Shown here: positions 10,407 through 20,011 of the stretch, in pieces
Layout: each line of letters begins with the position of its first letter
Position numbering within the stretch: position 1 is the stretch's first letter
Origin: Streptococcus dysgalactiae subsp. dysgalactiae
GTDB taxonomy: Bacteria > Bacillota > Bacilli > Lactobacillales > Streptococcaceae
Assembly (NCBI RefSeq): GCF_900459225.1
Contig: NZ_UHFH01000003.1
Span: 836,501 to 900,500 of the forward strand
Length of the DNA: 64,000 bases
Direction of reading: 5' to 3'
The notes under the pieces: generated by a model
Seen by the model: the letters and a program-made list of their open reading frames with translations, nothing else
Database searches by the model: none
What the model was told of the DNA's origin: nothing
Program-made: the position numbers and the translations under genes

Positions 10407-11549
10407 ATGATTTATTTTGATAATGCAGCCACAACCATTCCTTATGGCGAGGTTCTTAGAACCTACCAAGAAGTAGCAACAAAAATATATGGCAACCCCT
10501 CAAGCCTGCATCAATTAGGGACAAATGCAAGTCGTATTTTAGAGGCTTCCCGTAAACAGGTTGCTGGTTTGTTGGGTGTTAAATCAGAAGAAATCTTTTT
10601 TACGTCTGGTGGGACAGAAAGTGATAACTGGGCTATTAAAGGGATTGCTTTTGAAAAGGCTGCTTTTGGGAAACATATTATTGTTTCAGCGATTGAACAT
10701 CCTGCGGTAACTGAGAGTGCCAAGTGGCTTAGCTCACAAGGATTTGAGGTAACATATGCTCCTGTAACAGCACGAGGAATAGTAGATGTGGAGGCCCTAG
10801 CTGAGCTTCTTCGACCAGATACCATCTTAGTGTCTATTATGGCGGTTAATAATGAGATGGGGGCTATCCAGCCTATTCAAGCTATCTCAAAAATGTTGGC
10901 AAATTACCCAACGATTACTTTCCATGTTGATGCGGTCCAAGCAATCGGCAAAATTCCCACTACAACCTATCTGACTGAACGCGTTGATTTGGCCTCGTTT
11001 TCTGGCCACAAGTTTCATGCAGTGCGTGGTGTAGGCTTCCTCTATAAAAAATCTGGCAAGCGACTTACCCCTTTATTGACTGGAGGAGGTCAAGAACAGG
11101 AGATGCGCTCAACAACTGAGAATGTAGCAGGAATTGCTAGTATGGCCAAGGCACTCAGAATGGTAACTGAAAAGGAAACCTTAGCTTTATCTAGGCTGAA
11201 GGCAATGCGAGAAGTGATTTATCAGGCACTATCAGGCTATCAGGATGTTACCCTATTCTCAGGCCAAGAAGGATTTGCGCCCAATATTATTACCTTTGGT
11301 ATCAAGGATGTTCGAGGTGAAGTCATTGTCCATGCTTTTGAAACGCACGACATTTATATTTCGACAACCAGCGCTTGTTCGTCTAAAGCTGGAAAGCCGG
11401 CAGGAAGTTTGGTAGCAATGGGAGTACCCGTCAAAGCTGCTCAAACTGCTGTTCGTATTAGTCTAGATGATGATAATGACATGGGACAAGTAGAGCAATT
11501 CCTCACAATATTCAAACAGATTTATGATAAAACACAGAAAGTTAGGTAA
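10407..11549 (+). CDS. Cysteine desulfurase, IscS/NifS-like
   Basis: PLP enzyme that removes sulfur from cysteine as a persulfide and passes it on, here most likely to ThiI for tRNA 4-thiouridine. Seen: IYFDNAATT start, SGGTESDN, the PLP-lysine in [14 protein letters not shown], and the persulfide Cys in STTSACSSK. The length of 380 residues fits the small IscS/NifZ-like partners of ThiI. The ribosome site is GAAGGTGA. Its stop is one base before the thiI start, a common Firmicute pairing that supports the role in tRNA thiolation. Confidence 0.93.
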   Translation: MIYFDNAATTIPYGEVLRTYQEVATKIYGNPSSLHQLGTNASRILEASRKQVAGLLGVKSEEIFFTSGGTESDNWAIKGIAFEKAAFGKHIIVSAIEHPAVTESAKWLSSQGFEVTYAPVTARGIVDVEALAELLRPDTILVSIMAVNNEMGAIQPIQAISKMLANYPTITFHVDAVQAIGKIPTTTYLTERVDLASFSGHKFHAVRGVGFLYKKSGKRLTPLLTGGGQEQEMRSTTENVAGIASMAKALRMVTEKETLALSRLKAMREVIYQALSGYQDVTLFSGQEGFAPNIITFGIKDVRGEVIVHAFETHDIYISTTSACSSKAGKPAGSLVAMGVPVKAAQTAVRISLDDDNDMGQVEQFLTIFKQIYDKTQKVR

Positions 11550-11550
11550 G

Positions 11551-12765
11551 ATGAACTATTCAGAAATTATGGTTCGCCACGGTGAACTATCAACTAAAGG
11601 AAAGAATCGTATGCGATTCATCAATAAACTTAAAAAGAACATTCAGGATGTTTTAGCTCCTTTTCCAGCTATCACTGTTCGTTCAGACCGTGACAGAACT
11701 CATGTCTATCTGAATAGCACAGATTACCAGCCAGTTGTAGAAGCTTTGAAACTGGTTTTTGGGATTCAAGCCTTATGCCCAGTTTATAAGGTTGATAAAA
11801 GTGTTCCTGTCTTGGTAGAGACTGTTCAAAACATCATGACCTCTCTTTATCATGAAGGCTTAACCTTTAAAATTACTAGTAAACGGAGCGATCACCAATT
11901 TGAATTGGATAGTCGTGAACTTAATAATCTTCTTGGAGGAGCTGTTCTTGAGGTTTTACCAAATATCCAAGCTCAGATGAAACATCCAGATGTGACCCTC
12001 AAAGTTGAAATTCGTGATGAAGCAGCCTATATTTACTATGAAGAAATTAAAGGAGCAGGCGGATTACCAGTAGGAACATCGGGTAAAGGGATGCTGATGT
12101 TATCAGGTGGTATTGATTCACCGGTAGCTGGTTATTTAGCCCTTAAACGAGGCCTTGATATTGAAGCCGTTCACTTTGCTAGCCCTCCTTACACCAGTCC
12201 AGGTGCCTTGGTTAAAGCGCAAAACCTTACTCGTCGGTTAACTCGTTTCGGTGGGAATATTCAATTTATCGAAGTTCCCTTTACAGAAATTCAAGAAGAA
12301 ATTAAAAATAAGGCACCAGAAGCCTACCTTATGACATTAACTCGTCGCTTTATGATGCGCATTACAGATGCTATTCGTGAACAACGCCATGCACTTGTTA
12401 TTGTTAACGGTGAGAGCCTAGGTCAAGTTGCTAGTCAAACTCTAGAAAGCATGCAGGCCATTAATGCTGTCACCTCAACACCAATTATCCGACCAGTAGT
12501 AACAATGGATAAGCTTGAGATTATTGAGATGGCTCAGGCGATTGATACCTTTGAGATTTCTATTCAACCGTTCGAAGATTGCTGTACTATTTTTGCACCA
12601 GATCGTCCTAAAACCAACCCTAAACTAATTAATGTGGAAAAATATGAAGAACGTTTTGATATTACAGGTCTTGTTGAGCGAGCAGTTGCAGGCATTGTCG
12701 TGACGGAAATCACACCTGAAGTTATCAATGATGATGTTGACAGTCTTATTGATGACTTGCTCTAA
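11551..12765 (+). CDS. thiI: tRNA 4-thiouridine synthetase
   Basis: Adenylates U8 of tRNA and inserts sulfur; also feeds thiazole synthesis in some bacteria. The N-terminal ferredoxin-like/THUMP region (about 1-165) is followed by the PP-loop ATPase with [12 protein letters not shown]. The rhodanese domain found in E. coli ThiI is absent, as in other Gram-positives (404 residues). I start at the ATG giving [12 protein letters not shown], the family's normal beginning. An ATG 27 bases upstream would sit inside the desulfurase gene. It is coupled to the cysteine desulfurase gene. Confidence 0.95.
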   Translation: MNYSEIMVRHGELSTKGKNRMRFINKLKKNIQDVLAPFPAITVRSDRDRTHVYLNSTDYQPVVEALKLVFGIQALCPVYKVDKSVPVLVETVQNIMTSLYHEGLTFKITSKRSDHQFELDSRELNNLLGGAVLEVLPNIQAQMKHPDVTLKVEIRDEAAYIYYEEIKGAGGLPVGTSGKGMLMLSGGIDSPVAGYLALKRGLDIEAVHFASPPYTSPGALVKAQNLTRRLTRFGGNIQFIEVPFTEIQEEIKNKAPEAYLMTLTRRFMMRITDAIREQRHALVIVNGESLGQVASQTLESMQAINAVTSTPIIRPVVTMDKLEIIEMAQAIDTFEISIQPFEDCCTIFAPDRPKTNPKLINVEKYEERFDITGLVERAVAGIVVTEITPEVINDDVDSLIDDLL

Positions 12766-13023
12766 TGACATTTTTAGATGTTAATTAAGCAGTAGTAACT
12801 TTATAAGAAACATAACCACCCGTTAGACGGGTGGTTTGAACAAGGGCTATAAGTCCCTATTACCAGCCAGTGCCTAAAGACGCTGGCTTTCACTTTGTTC
12901 AAGCCTTATCGCTTTTGACTCGTTACAGACCTCTTAAAGAGGTGTTTGCATTACTTGCCCCTATCCCTAAAGGGATCTTCTGAAAAGGCAACACTTTTCT
13001 GTACAACATTTATAAAGTGTTTT

Positions 13024-13838
13024 CTAGGCAATTAATCTTTTAGTCATTGGTGTTTGGTAGTTGAGACTACCATGAATGCGGTGGTAATTCCACCAATGAA
13101 CATAGTCTTTAGTCTTAAGAGCTAGTTCTTCCAGCGATTGAAAGGTTTCTTGATAAACAAATTCAATTTTGAAAGCACGATACGTACTTTCAGCTACGGC
13201 ATTGTCATAAGGACAACCAGCCTGACTAAGCGAACGTGTGATTCCAAAGGCTTCCAATATTTCATCAATTAACTGATTATCAAACTCTTTGCCACGATCT
13301 GAATGGAACATCTTGACTTTGGTCAGGGCGTAAGGAATGCTTTGAATGGCTTGCTTAACGAGTTCAGCGGTCTTGTGCCAACCAAGAGACAGGCCGATGA
13401 TTTCACGGTTGTATAGGTCAATAATAAGGCAAACATAAGCCCAACGATTGCCTGCACGAACATAGGTTAAGTCAGTGACTAAGGCTTGTAGTGGCCTTTC
13501 TTGCTTAAATTGCCTGTCTAAATGGTTGGGAATAGGGGCTTCATTCTGGCCTCTGGAATGTGGTTTGAAGGTGGCTTTCTGATAAACAGAAACCAAATTG
13601 AGTCGCTTCATAATGCGTCGAATCCGACGACGTGAAAGTGTAATACCTTCGTTATTCAAGCATATTTTGATTTTTCTGGATCCGTATCTGGCCTTACTTT
13701 CGAGAAAAATAGCTTTGATATTTTCTTCAAGTTTCCGCTTCAGAGACTGGTTTAACAGCCTTGTAGTAATAGCTAGAACGAGGAATGTTCAACCAACGAC
13801 ACATGGCTGAAATGCTATAGTTATCCTTATTAGCAGTG
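13024..13838 (-). pseudogene. IS3-family transposase OrfB, one-base frameshift
   Basis: The C-terminal 211 residues are intact and include the full DDE core (TDLTYV, FHSDRGKEF, NAVAESTYRAFK). The N-terminal piece reads NYSISAMCRWLNIPRSSYYY, then meets a stop after SEAET near 13730. Removing one A from the GGAAACTT run at about 13731-13733 joins it to ELEENIKAIFLESKARYG in one frame. A single inserted base therefore separates the helix-turn-helix end from the catalytic part; the element is probably dead unless helped in trans. Confidence 0.85.
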
Positions 13839-13839
13839 A

Positions 13840-14130
13840 TTATTTCCCTTTTTGTGCCATAATCACCGCCGCTTGCTTTAGGATATCTAATTGCATTTCG
13901 AGTTCTTTATTGCGTTTCCTGAGTTCAATCAGCTTCCGCTGTTCATCTGTCAGATTATCAACAGACTTGAATGAACCTGTTGTTTTGGCTTGTCTAACCC
14001 ACTTATCGAAGGTGGAAGGGGTTAGCTCATATTCCTTGATGAGACTGCTACGCTTTCTACCAGCATTGTAAAGATCAACAATTTGTTGCTTAAAATCATC
14101 GGTGAAGTGGCGACGTATTTTTCTAGACAT
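13840..14130 (-). CDS. IS3-family transposase OrfA (helix-turn-helix)
   Basis: 96-residue DNA-binding subunit: an N-terminal helix-turn-helix (FTDDFKQQIVDLYNAG … TPSTFDKWVRQ) and a C-terminal leucine-rich coiled coil (LIELRKRNKELEMQLDILKQ). I chose the ATG at 14130 because AGGAGAA precedes it; an upstream TTG at 14163 has no ribosome site. It ends within a few bases of the orfB frame, where these elements normally use a -1 ribosomal frameshift. Confidence 0.9.
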   Translation of the reverse strand: MSRKIRRHFTDDFKQQIVDLYNAGRKRSSLIKEYELTPSTFDKWVRQAKTTGSFKSVDNLTDEQRKLIELRKRNKELEMQLDILKQAAVIMAQKGK

Positions 14131-14580
14131 ATCTGTTCTCCTATTTTCTTTAGTGTAGAACACTTTATAAATTCTGTCTAGTTTAGTGTAACCTATTCAA
14201 GGTGACCTTCTATTGTCTCAACTCCCTTGTAACTACATATTTTGTGGAGTATCTCACCTAAGCTGCTTCGATATTGATTATAAATGATTTTTCGTCTATA
14301 CTTGGGGGTGAACACAATGTGATAGTTAAAATTTCACTTTGTGTGTGATAAACTATGAGCCTTTTGTGCCATATTTTTCTCCTTTTGCTTTTCAATAGGC
14401 TTGAACACCTTTATTGTATCGCGTTTGGAGATTTTCTTGTACAACATCCGATGCGCACCCGCATAGCAGGTGGTTTATTGTTTCGCACCTATGGAGCGAA
14501 ACGGACTAAAGTCACTAAATGAAACAGCACAGGAAATTGTTGCAGCAAGATGTTATAATAGAGGAAAAGGAGGTTGTGTT

Positions 14581-15777
14581 TTGACAAAAGAGATTCCCTA
14601 TAAAAAAACAATATTAGTTGTATTTTCTATGATTGCTATACTTTTACTAGTTGGATTGATGGATGATTTATTTGCCTTTCAAAAAAGTAGTAAAGCAACA
14701 CAACGAATTGGAAAACAAGATGTAAGGACAGCACAAGTAGTTGCAAATGGGGATATTTTGCTTCATGATGTTTTATATACCAGTGCGGAAAAACCCGATG
14801 GCTCCTATGATTTCACTCCCTATTTTGAATTCGTTAAAGAACGCATTTCAAAAGCTGATTTAGCCATAGGAGATTTTGAAGGAACAATCAGCCCAGACGA
14901 TCCACTAGCGGGTTATCCACTTTTTAATGCTCCGCCTACAATAGCTAATGCTATGAAGGCAACAGGCTATGATGTTGTTGATTTGGCTCACAATCATATT
15001 CTTGATTCTGGCTTAGCAGGAGCATTACATACTAAAAAAACTTTTGAAAAATTAGGTTTATCGACTGTAGGTATTTACGAAAAAAACCGTGAAACAGAAG
15101 ATTTTCTCATTAAAAAGGTTAATGGTATTAACATTGCCATTTTAGGTTATTCCTATGGATATAATGGCATGGAAGGAAATTTAACAGAAGATGAATATCA
15201 AAAACATTTATCAGATTTCAATCAGGACAAAATGAAAACTGATATTCAAAAAGCAAAAGAAAAAGCAGATGTCACAATCGTCATGCCGCAATCTGGCACA
15301 GAATATGCTCTAGAACCAACAGAAGAACAAAAAACCTTGTATCGGTCAATGATTGATTGGGGAGCCGATGTAGTTCTAGGAGGCCATCCTCATGTGGTTG
15401 AACCTGCTGAAGTTATTACTAAAAATCATGAAAAAAAATTAATTATTTATTCTATGGGAAATTTTATTTCTAATCAACGTTACGAAACATTAGGTGACAT
15501 ATGGACAGAGCGTGGTCTTTTGATGGATATAACATTTGAGAAAAAAGATAAGAAAACGATTATAAAAACAGTCAAAGCTCACCCAACAATTGTATTGGCA
15601 AAAGCCAAAAGTACTTTTGCAAAAGAGGGTTACGAACTCTATAACTATAGAACATTAGTATTAACAGATTTTATTGAAGGCGGAAAATACCGAAATCAAA
15701 TTGATTTAGAGACCCAACAAAAAGTGGATATAGCTTACAAAGAAATGGGTCAGCATGTGCAACTTAATTGGAAATAA
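14581..15777 (+). CDS. CapA-like (poly-gamma-glutamate synthesis type) phosphoesterase
   Basis: 398-residue protein with one N-terminal transmembrane anchor (about residues 9-28) and an extracellular calcineurin-like domain. Motifs: ANGDILLHDV, IGDFEGTIS, DLAHNHILD, and VVLGGHPHVVEP with YSMGNFISN. The CapA fold is known from poly-gamma-glutamate export, but streptococci lack the other cap genes here, so the substrate is unknown. The TTG start has AAAGGAGG 7 bases upstream. A TATAAT lies shortly before that, 70 bases beyond the end of the IS200-type remnant. Its original terminator has been split by the nested IS elements downstream. Confidence 0.85.
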   Translation: MTKEIPYKKTILVVFSMIAILLLVGLMDDLFAFQKSSKATQRIGKQDVRTAQVVANGDILLHDVLYTSAEKPDGSYDFTPYFEFVKERISKADLAIGDFEGTISPDDPLAGYPLFNAPPTIANAMKATGYDVVDLAHNHILDSGLAGALHTKKTFEKLGLSTVGIYEKNRETEDFLIKKVNGINIAILGYSYGYNGMEGNLTEDEYQKHLSDFNQDKMKTDIQKAKEKADVTIVMPQSGTEYALEPTEEQKTLYRSMIDWGADVVLGGHPHVVEPAEVITKNHEKKLIIYSMGNFISNQRYETLGDIWTERGLLMDITFEKKDKKTIIKTVKAHPTIVLAKAKSTFAKEGYELYNYRTLVLTDFIEGGKYRNQIDLETQQKVDIAYKEMGQHVQLNWK

Positions 15778-15914
15778 AAATAGGTAATGTTTACCTTTTA
15801 AAAAGAAAGTGAGCTAGATGATGGCACTGAATCCCTAAAATGAGATAAAAGAAAGACACTCCTGTTGAAATCTAGTATGATATGTACCCAGAATCCTGGA
15901 CACATACTTATAAA

Positions 15915-16752
15915 CTAGGCGGAACCCATGGATGTCATCCTGTATTGTACAGGAGGCATCCATTTTGTTTTTGCCTGAATTCTTTTGTTATTGTAATAAT
16001 CAATATATTCCTCAACAGCTCTTGAGAATTCTTCACTTGAGAATTCTTCAAATGAAGAATAGTCTTTCTCATAGCCATAATACATCTCATTTTTTAACCT
16101 TCCAAAAAATGTCTCCATTATACAATTATCATAGCAGTTCCCTTTCCGTGACATAGACTGGACAATACCATGTTGGTGTAATGTATTTCTAAAATAAGGA
16201 TGTTGGTACTGCCAACCTTGATCAGAATGAAATATAAGACCTTCTACTGATGGAAATTTATTGAAAGCTCTATCGAGCATTCTACTTATCTGTTCAAGAT
16301 TAGGACTCATAGATAAATCATATGATATGATTTCATTTGTGTTCATGTCTAAAACTGGAGATATATAACACTTTCCCCATGAAAAATTAAACTGAGAGAC
16401 ATCTGTTGTCCACTTTTGTAAAGGCGCAGTTGTGCTAAAGTTTCTAGCAATAATATTGTCGGCAATCTTTCCTACCTCACCTTTATAGGAATGGTATTTT
16501 TCCTTTGGACGTTTGCCTAATAAACCTTCTTTATGCATGAGACGTTGAACTCTCTTATGGTTCACCTTGTATCCACGATTAATCAGTTCTTGATAGACTC
16601 GTCTAACGCCATATCTACTTTTATTTGAGTCAAAAATACTTTTGATTTCGTTAAGTAACTCTTCGTTTCTTAAAGCAACAGCATCTATCTTGCCAATCTC
16701 GAAATAATAAGTTGATTTGGCTAGGTTTACTGCTTTGAGAAGATATTTTATG
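15915..16752 (-). pseudogene. Transposase OrfB of element B, 5' end cut off by element C
   Basis: DDE integrase of the IS150-like group with all three acidic positions (TDVSQFNF, FHSDQGWQYQ, NCIMETFFGRLK). The gene begins beyond element C: across the ATG duplication the frame continues at 18190 as GYH-IKYLLKAVNLAKSTYYFE. In the piece beyond C, a run of six T on the plus strand at about 18195-18200 puts the upstream IVKELKEK out of frame; five T would restore KELKEKGYHIKYLL. A TTG start inside element C's left end (16781) is an artefact of the insertion. Confidence 0.88.
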
Positions 16753-16790
16753 TGAACTGCACCCCAAAAGTTAGACAACAAATCTAACTT

Positions 16791-17321
16791 TTGGGGTGTT
16801 TTTCTATGAAATTAAGTTATGAAGATAAAATTGAAATCTATCGCTTACGACAACCTGGTTGGACATGGCCTAAAATCAGTCAAACATTTAATATGAGTAA
16901 GTATAACCTTCAATACATGGTCCGCCTTATTGATATACACGGATTGGAAAGTGTTTGTAAAAGGAAAAATAGGTATTATTCTCCTGAACTAAAGCAGGAA
17001 ATCATAAACGAAGTTCTGATGAAAGGTAGGTCTCAGCTAGAGGTTTCTCTAGATTATGGATTACCAAACAAGGGAATGCTTCCTAATTGGATAGCGCAAT
17101 ACAAGAAAAACGGGTATACTATTCTTGAGAAATCAAGAGGGAGACCTGTAAAGATGGGACGCAAACCAAAGAGAAAACTTGAAGAAATGACTGAATTAGA
17201 GCGTCTTCAATATGATAATGAGTACCTTAGAGCGGAGAATGCCGTACTAAAAAAGTTGAGAGAACTCCGATTGAGGGACGAAGCAAGGCTCAAAGAGCAA
17301 CAGAAATCATTCAAGGACTAA
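16791..17321 (+). CDS. IS3-family transposase OrfA of element C
   Basis: 176 residues with two helix-turn-helix segments (YEDKIEIYRLRQPGWTWPKI and a second around EVSLDYGLPNKGMLPNWI) and a C-terminal coiled coil rich in Leu and Arg (MTELERLQYDNEYLRAEN). It binds the element's ends and fuses with OrfB through ribosomal frameshifting. The ATG is 38 bases inside the left end of the element; I prefer the second Met region (MKLSYED) as the true start, since it has the family's usual beginning. Confidence 0.93.
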   Translation: MGCFSMKLSYEDKIEIYRLRQPGWTWPKISQTFNMSKYNLQYMVRLIDIHGLESVCKRKNRYYSPELKQEIINEVLMKGRSQLEVSLDYGLPNKGMLPNWIAQYKKNGYTILEKSRGRPVKMGRKPKRKLEEMTELERLQYDNEYLRAENAVLKKLRELRLRDEARLKEQQKSFKD

Positions 17322-17356
17322 TCAATGTATTTGATTTAAGAATCCTACTTAATATT

Positions 17357-18154
17357 TTGAAGCTGTCTCGATCAACCTACTATTATCAGGTTAAACGTCT
17401 AACTCAGGGAGATAACAACAAAGAATTAAAAGAAGCTATTCAAGATATTTATTCTGAGAACAAAGGGAGATATGGTTACCGTAGAATTCACCTCGAACTT
17501 AAAAATCGAGGCTATAAAGTTAATCATAAGAAAGTTCAACGTTTGATGACAGAACTTGGTTTGAAAGCTAGAATCCGTGCGAAACGTCGCTATAACTCTT
17601 ATAAAGGTGAGGTTGGCAAGAAAGCTGATAATCTCATTAAGCGTCAATTTAAAGCTACCCAACCACTTAAGAAGTGTTATACCGATGTCACAGAGTTTTC
17701 AATTCCTGCTAGTGATCAAAAATTGTATCTATCACCAGTTCTTGATGGCTTTAACAGTGAGATTATTGCATATCATTTATCTACCTCGCCAAACTTACAA
17801 CAACTTAAAACGATGCTTTCCGAGGCTTTTCCTGAACAAACTTACCAGGGCACTATTTTACATAGTGACCAAGGATGGCAATATCAACACACTTACTACC
17901 ATCATTTTCTTGAGGTGCATGGAATGAGACCGTCCATGTCGCGTAAAGGAAATAGCTTAGATAACGGCATGATGGAATCTTTTTTTGGAACATTGAAGAC
18001 AGAAATGTTTTATGGGTTTGAGAAGGAATTTACTTCCCTCGAAACATTAAAAACAGCTATTTCAGAATATATCAACTACTACAACACTAAACGAATCAAA
18101 CTTACATTAAAAGGACTAAGTCCTGTGCAATACAGAACTCAATCCTTAACTTAA
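17357..18154 (+). CDS. IS3-family transposase OrfB of element C, intact
   Basis: 265-residue integrase: the KLSRSTYYY helix, HTH_21 region (NKGRYGYRRIHLELKNRG), and DDE core TDVTEF, LHSDQGWQYQ, NGMMESFFG. The frame is open upstream of the TTG into orfA (ATEIIQGLINVFDLRILLNI), in a different frame from orfA. The natural product is therefore likely an OrfAB fusion made by frameshifting near the end of orfA. Confidence 0.93.
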   Translation: MKLSRSTYYYQVKRLTQGDNNKELKEAIQDIYSENKGRYGYRRIHLELKNRGYKVNHKKVQRLMTELGLKARIRAKRRYNSYKGEVGKKADNLIKRQFKATQPLKKCYTDVTEFSIPASDQKLYLSPVLDGFNSEIIAYHLSTSPNLQQLKTMLSEAFPEQTYQGTILHSDQGWQYQHTYYHHFLEVHGMRPSMSRKGNSLDNGMMESFFGTLKTEMFYGFEKEFTSLETLKTAISEYINYYNTKRIKLTLKGLSPVQYRTQSLT

Positions 18155-18273
18155 AATATAATGTCCAACTTTTGGGGGTCACTTCAATGTGATATCCTTT
18201 TTTCTTTAAGTTCTTTGACGATTGCCGCTTTTTCGCCTTGAGTAGCGCAGTTCCTTTTTGTGTCTCAAGGCGA

Positions 18274-18747
18274 TTAATTTTTTATTGCTTCATTTTCTGT
18301 TTTTAAATAGGCTGTTTCAGCTCTTAATCTTATTAATTCTTCTCTCTCTGTAGGCGTTAAATCAACTGGCTTATATTTTTTAGTCATAGGCGGTTCCTTT
18401 TTCCTTCGGCGACCTCTTTTAAGGTTCAATCCTTCATACCCTTTTATTTTATATATTTGAACCCATTTAGACAATAGTCCAGTATCAATACCCGCGTTAA
18501 TTGCAACACTACTTTGAGATTCTCCAGAGAAGACACGTGCAACTAGCTCATATCTTTCTTCAACTGTACGATTTTTAGATGATTTTGAATGTTTTAGAAA
18601 ATCAAAACCATGTATTTCCGCAGTTTTTGACCATCGGACAATTCTTTTTCTAAAGTTTTTTTGCCCGATACCAACTGGAGTCTCTATCCACTGACCTGAA
18701 CGATACATGTTTACTGCATTTAATTTAAAATTATAATTATATTTCAT
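18274..18747 (-). pseudogene. Transposase OrfA of element B, premature end by poly-A slip
   Basis: 157 residues with two helix-turn-helix blocks (YNFKLNAVNMYRSGQWIETP; ERYELVARVFSGESQSSVAI) and a coiled coil (TEREELIRLRAETAYLKTEN). It ends …EAIKN at 18274. In a +1 frame the coding continues INRLETQKGTALLKAKKRQ as in full-length relatives. The change maps to an A6 run (minus strand) just before the stop; five A would restore the frame. Together with the second slip in orfB, this shows element B was probably already inactive or decayed further after element C landed. Confidence 0.78.
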
Positions 18748-18822
18748 ACAAAAACCCCTTTCACTGGATTAGTCCAGTAAAAGGGGTACATATCAGTAAA
18801 CTAGAAACAGGAGTGTTTTATT

Positions 18823-19113
18823 ATGGTTAAAAAAGCATATTCATGGGAAACTAAGCTTGCTTGCATCGAGATGAAGAAAGGAGGCAAGTCTAACAGAGTT
18901 ATTATGGAGATACTAGGTATCAAAAATGATAGTCAAATCTATATTTGGATGAAATGGTACGAAAACGAGGAGCTTTATCGTTTCCATCAAGGTGTTGGCA
19001 AGCAATATACTTATGGTAAAGGCTTGGAACATCTATCTGAAGTGGAACAATTACCATTACAAGTTGACCTCTTAAAAAAGTATCGAGGCTTGATAAGGAA
19101 ATCGATAAAGTAA
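18823..19113 (+). CDS. IS3-family transposase OrfA of element A
   Basis: 96-residue helix-turn-helix protein (SWETKLACIEMKKGGKSNRV … SQIYIWMKWYENEELYRF) with a Leu-rich C-terminus (QLPLQVDLLKKYRGLIRK). The ribosome site AGGAGTG lies upstream of the ATG. The orfB frame starts 14 bases after its stop in another frame. It lies only 28 bases inside the point where element B entered, so element B just missed the gene. Confidence 0.9.
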   Translation: MVKKAYSWETKLACIEMKKGGKSNRVIMEILGIKNDSQIYIWMKWYENEELYRFHQGVGKQYTYGKGLEHLSEVEQLPLQVDLLKKYRGLIRKSIK

Positions 19114-19127
19114 GTCTTATCAAGCTT

Positions 19128-19955
19128 GTGGAAGACTATAAAAACAACCACCAGATAGCTGTCATTCTAGACTGTTTTGACGTCAAACGGTCGACTTATT
19201 ACCGTTGGAAAAAGGAGTATGAGAAGCCGCAAAAAAAAGATGATGTCATTGAATTAATTGAACAGCTCTGCATGGAGAATCACTTTATTTATGGCTATCG
19301 TACCATTACACGATTGCTCAAAAAGATCCACGGATTGACTGTTAATACAAAGAAAGTCTATCGTATCATGAAAAATAATGGCCGGCTTTGTCGGACACGC
19401 ACCAAGAAAGTTCCCAATTTGGGTAAAGCTTATGATTTAACAGATAACAAATTGAGTCGGGATTTCCATTCCGATAAGCCTATGGAAAAGCTTGTAACAG
19501 ATATTACCTACCTATATTATTTCGGTAACTGTAAATTGTATCTCTCATCAATTATGGATCTCTATAACCGAGAAATGATAGCTTACACTATTTCAGAGTG
19601 TCAGGACACGGATTTTTTACTAGACACCCTTAATCAGTTAAAATTGCCTAAAGGAGCACTCTTACACAGTGACCAAGGCTCAGTGTATACTTCTATGGCT
19701 TACTACCAGGCTTGCACGGAAAAAGGCATTATCTGCTCAATGTCTCGAAAAGGAACACCTGCAGATAATGCCTGTATTGAATGATTTCACTCCGTCCTAA
19801 AGACTGAAACCTTTTATCTCCATAATAGGAGAAAATACAACAAAGATAGTATAACAAATATTGTTAAAAATGACATTACATTTTATAATGAAACTAGACT
19901 TCAACAGAGATTAAACGACCAGTTTTCTGTACTGTACAGAAAACTGGTCGCCTAA
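19128..19955 (+). pseudogene. Transposase OrfB of element A, nonsense mutation just after the DDE glutamate
   Basis: Residues 1-218 are intact with TDITYLYYF, LHSDQGSVYTS and DNACIE. The next codon is TGA (19782-19784) where related proteins have TGG (Trp, in the pattern IEWFHSVLKTE). The same frame then continues FHSVLKTETFYLHNRR … RLNDQFSVLYRKLVA to a normal TAA at 19953-19955. All three acidic residues precede the stop, but the C-terminal helix is lost, so the enzyme is very probably inactive. Confidence 0.88.
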
Positions 19956-20011
19956 AAGTGTTTTTCTTACGTCCCACTATTAGGGTGCAGTGCCGATAGC
20001 TCACTTTCTTT

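Larger units (their letters stand above)
12999..14181 (-). mobile_element. IS3-family insertion sequence (1.18 kb) with decayed orfB
   Basis: The ends are imperfect inverted repeats: CTGTACAACATTTATAAAGT on the left and, read inward from the right, CTAGACAGAATTTATAAAGT. TTT flanks both ends (12996-12998 and 14182-14184), compatible with a 3-bp duplication, though a T run is weak evidence. It carries orfA and a frameshifted orfB on the minus strand and lies inside the IS200-type remnant. Confidence 0.82.
12951..14372 (-). pseudogene. tnpA: IS200-type transposase TnpA, interrupted and internally deleted
   Basis: On the minus strand, the ATG at 14372 starts a TnpA with the typical MAQKAHSLSHTK and YHIVFTPKYRRKIIY. 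The Trp expected after HTK is a TGA stop. The frame then runs through CSYKGVETIEGHL to about 14205, just before the IS3-type element. Beyond that element only the very C-terminus (SEDPFRDRGK, stop at 12951-12953) remains. The middle, including the HUH (PDHVH) and catalytic Tyr regions, is missing, so the insertion came with or was followed by a deletion. The protein is not functional. Confidence 0.8.
12806..14480 (-). mobile_element. Remnant of an IS200/IS605-type element, interrupted by an IS3-type element
   Basis: Both ends show the subterminal hairpins of this family: CCACCCGTTAGACGGGTGG at 12815-12835 and, on the minus strand, CACCTGCTATGCGGGTG near 14460. These elements transpose as single strands through a Y1 transposase. 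Pieces of tnpA remain on both sides of the inserted IS3-type element: the N-terminal part and the last few codons. Its position puts the hairpin end about 100 bases upstream of the CapA-like gene. Exact ends are approximate. Confidence 0.8.
16753..18186 (+). mobile_element. Inner complete IS3-family element (C), 1434 bp
   Basis: The inverted repeats are TGAACTGCACCCCAAAAGTT-AGACA (16753-16777) and, inward from the right, TGAAGTGACCCCCAAAAGTT-GGACA (18162-18186): 25 bases with few mismatches. A 3-bp target duplication ATG flanks it (16750-16752 and 18187-18189). Both orfA and orfB are intact, so it is potentially active. Its right 626 bases are also found, with one mismatch, at positions 1-626. 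Confidence 0.93.
15878..18795 (-). mobile_element. Middle IS3-family element (B) of the nest
   Basis: The inverted repeats read inward TGATATGTACCC-AGAATCCTGGAC (left) and TGATATGTACCC-CTTTTACTGGAC (right). The target duplication is GTA (15875-15877 and 18796-18798). Excluding element C (and one ATG) it is about 1.48 kb. Its genes run on the minus strand: orfA 18274-18747, and orfB split by element C. Two poly-A length changes also break its frames. Confidence 0.88.
15823..19994 (+). mobile_element. Outer IS3-family element (A) of a three-deep nest
   Basis: The ends begin GGCACTGAATCCCTAA on the left and, inward from the right, GGCACTGCACCCTAAT. Similarity continues for about 40 bases. A 3-bp target duplication GAT flanks it (15820-15822 and 19995-19997). 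It carries orfA 18823-19113 and orfB 19128-19955. Without element B (and one GTA) its own length is about 1.25 kb. A hairpin CACTCCTGTT / AACAGGAGTG lies just inside its left end, around the site where element B inserted. Confidence 0.85.

Noticed and set aside
16750..16781. True start of element B orfB at TTG 16781
   Set aside because: The first codons lie in element C's left inverted repeat; the native frame continues on the far side of element C.
15781..19994. Possible composite transposon or genomic island
   Set aside because: No cargo genes other than transposases lie within; nested single elements with their own duplications explain it all.
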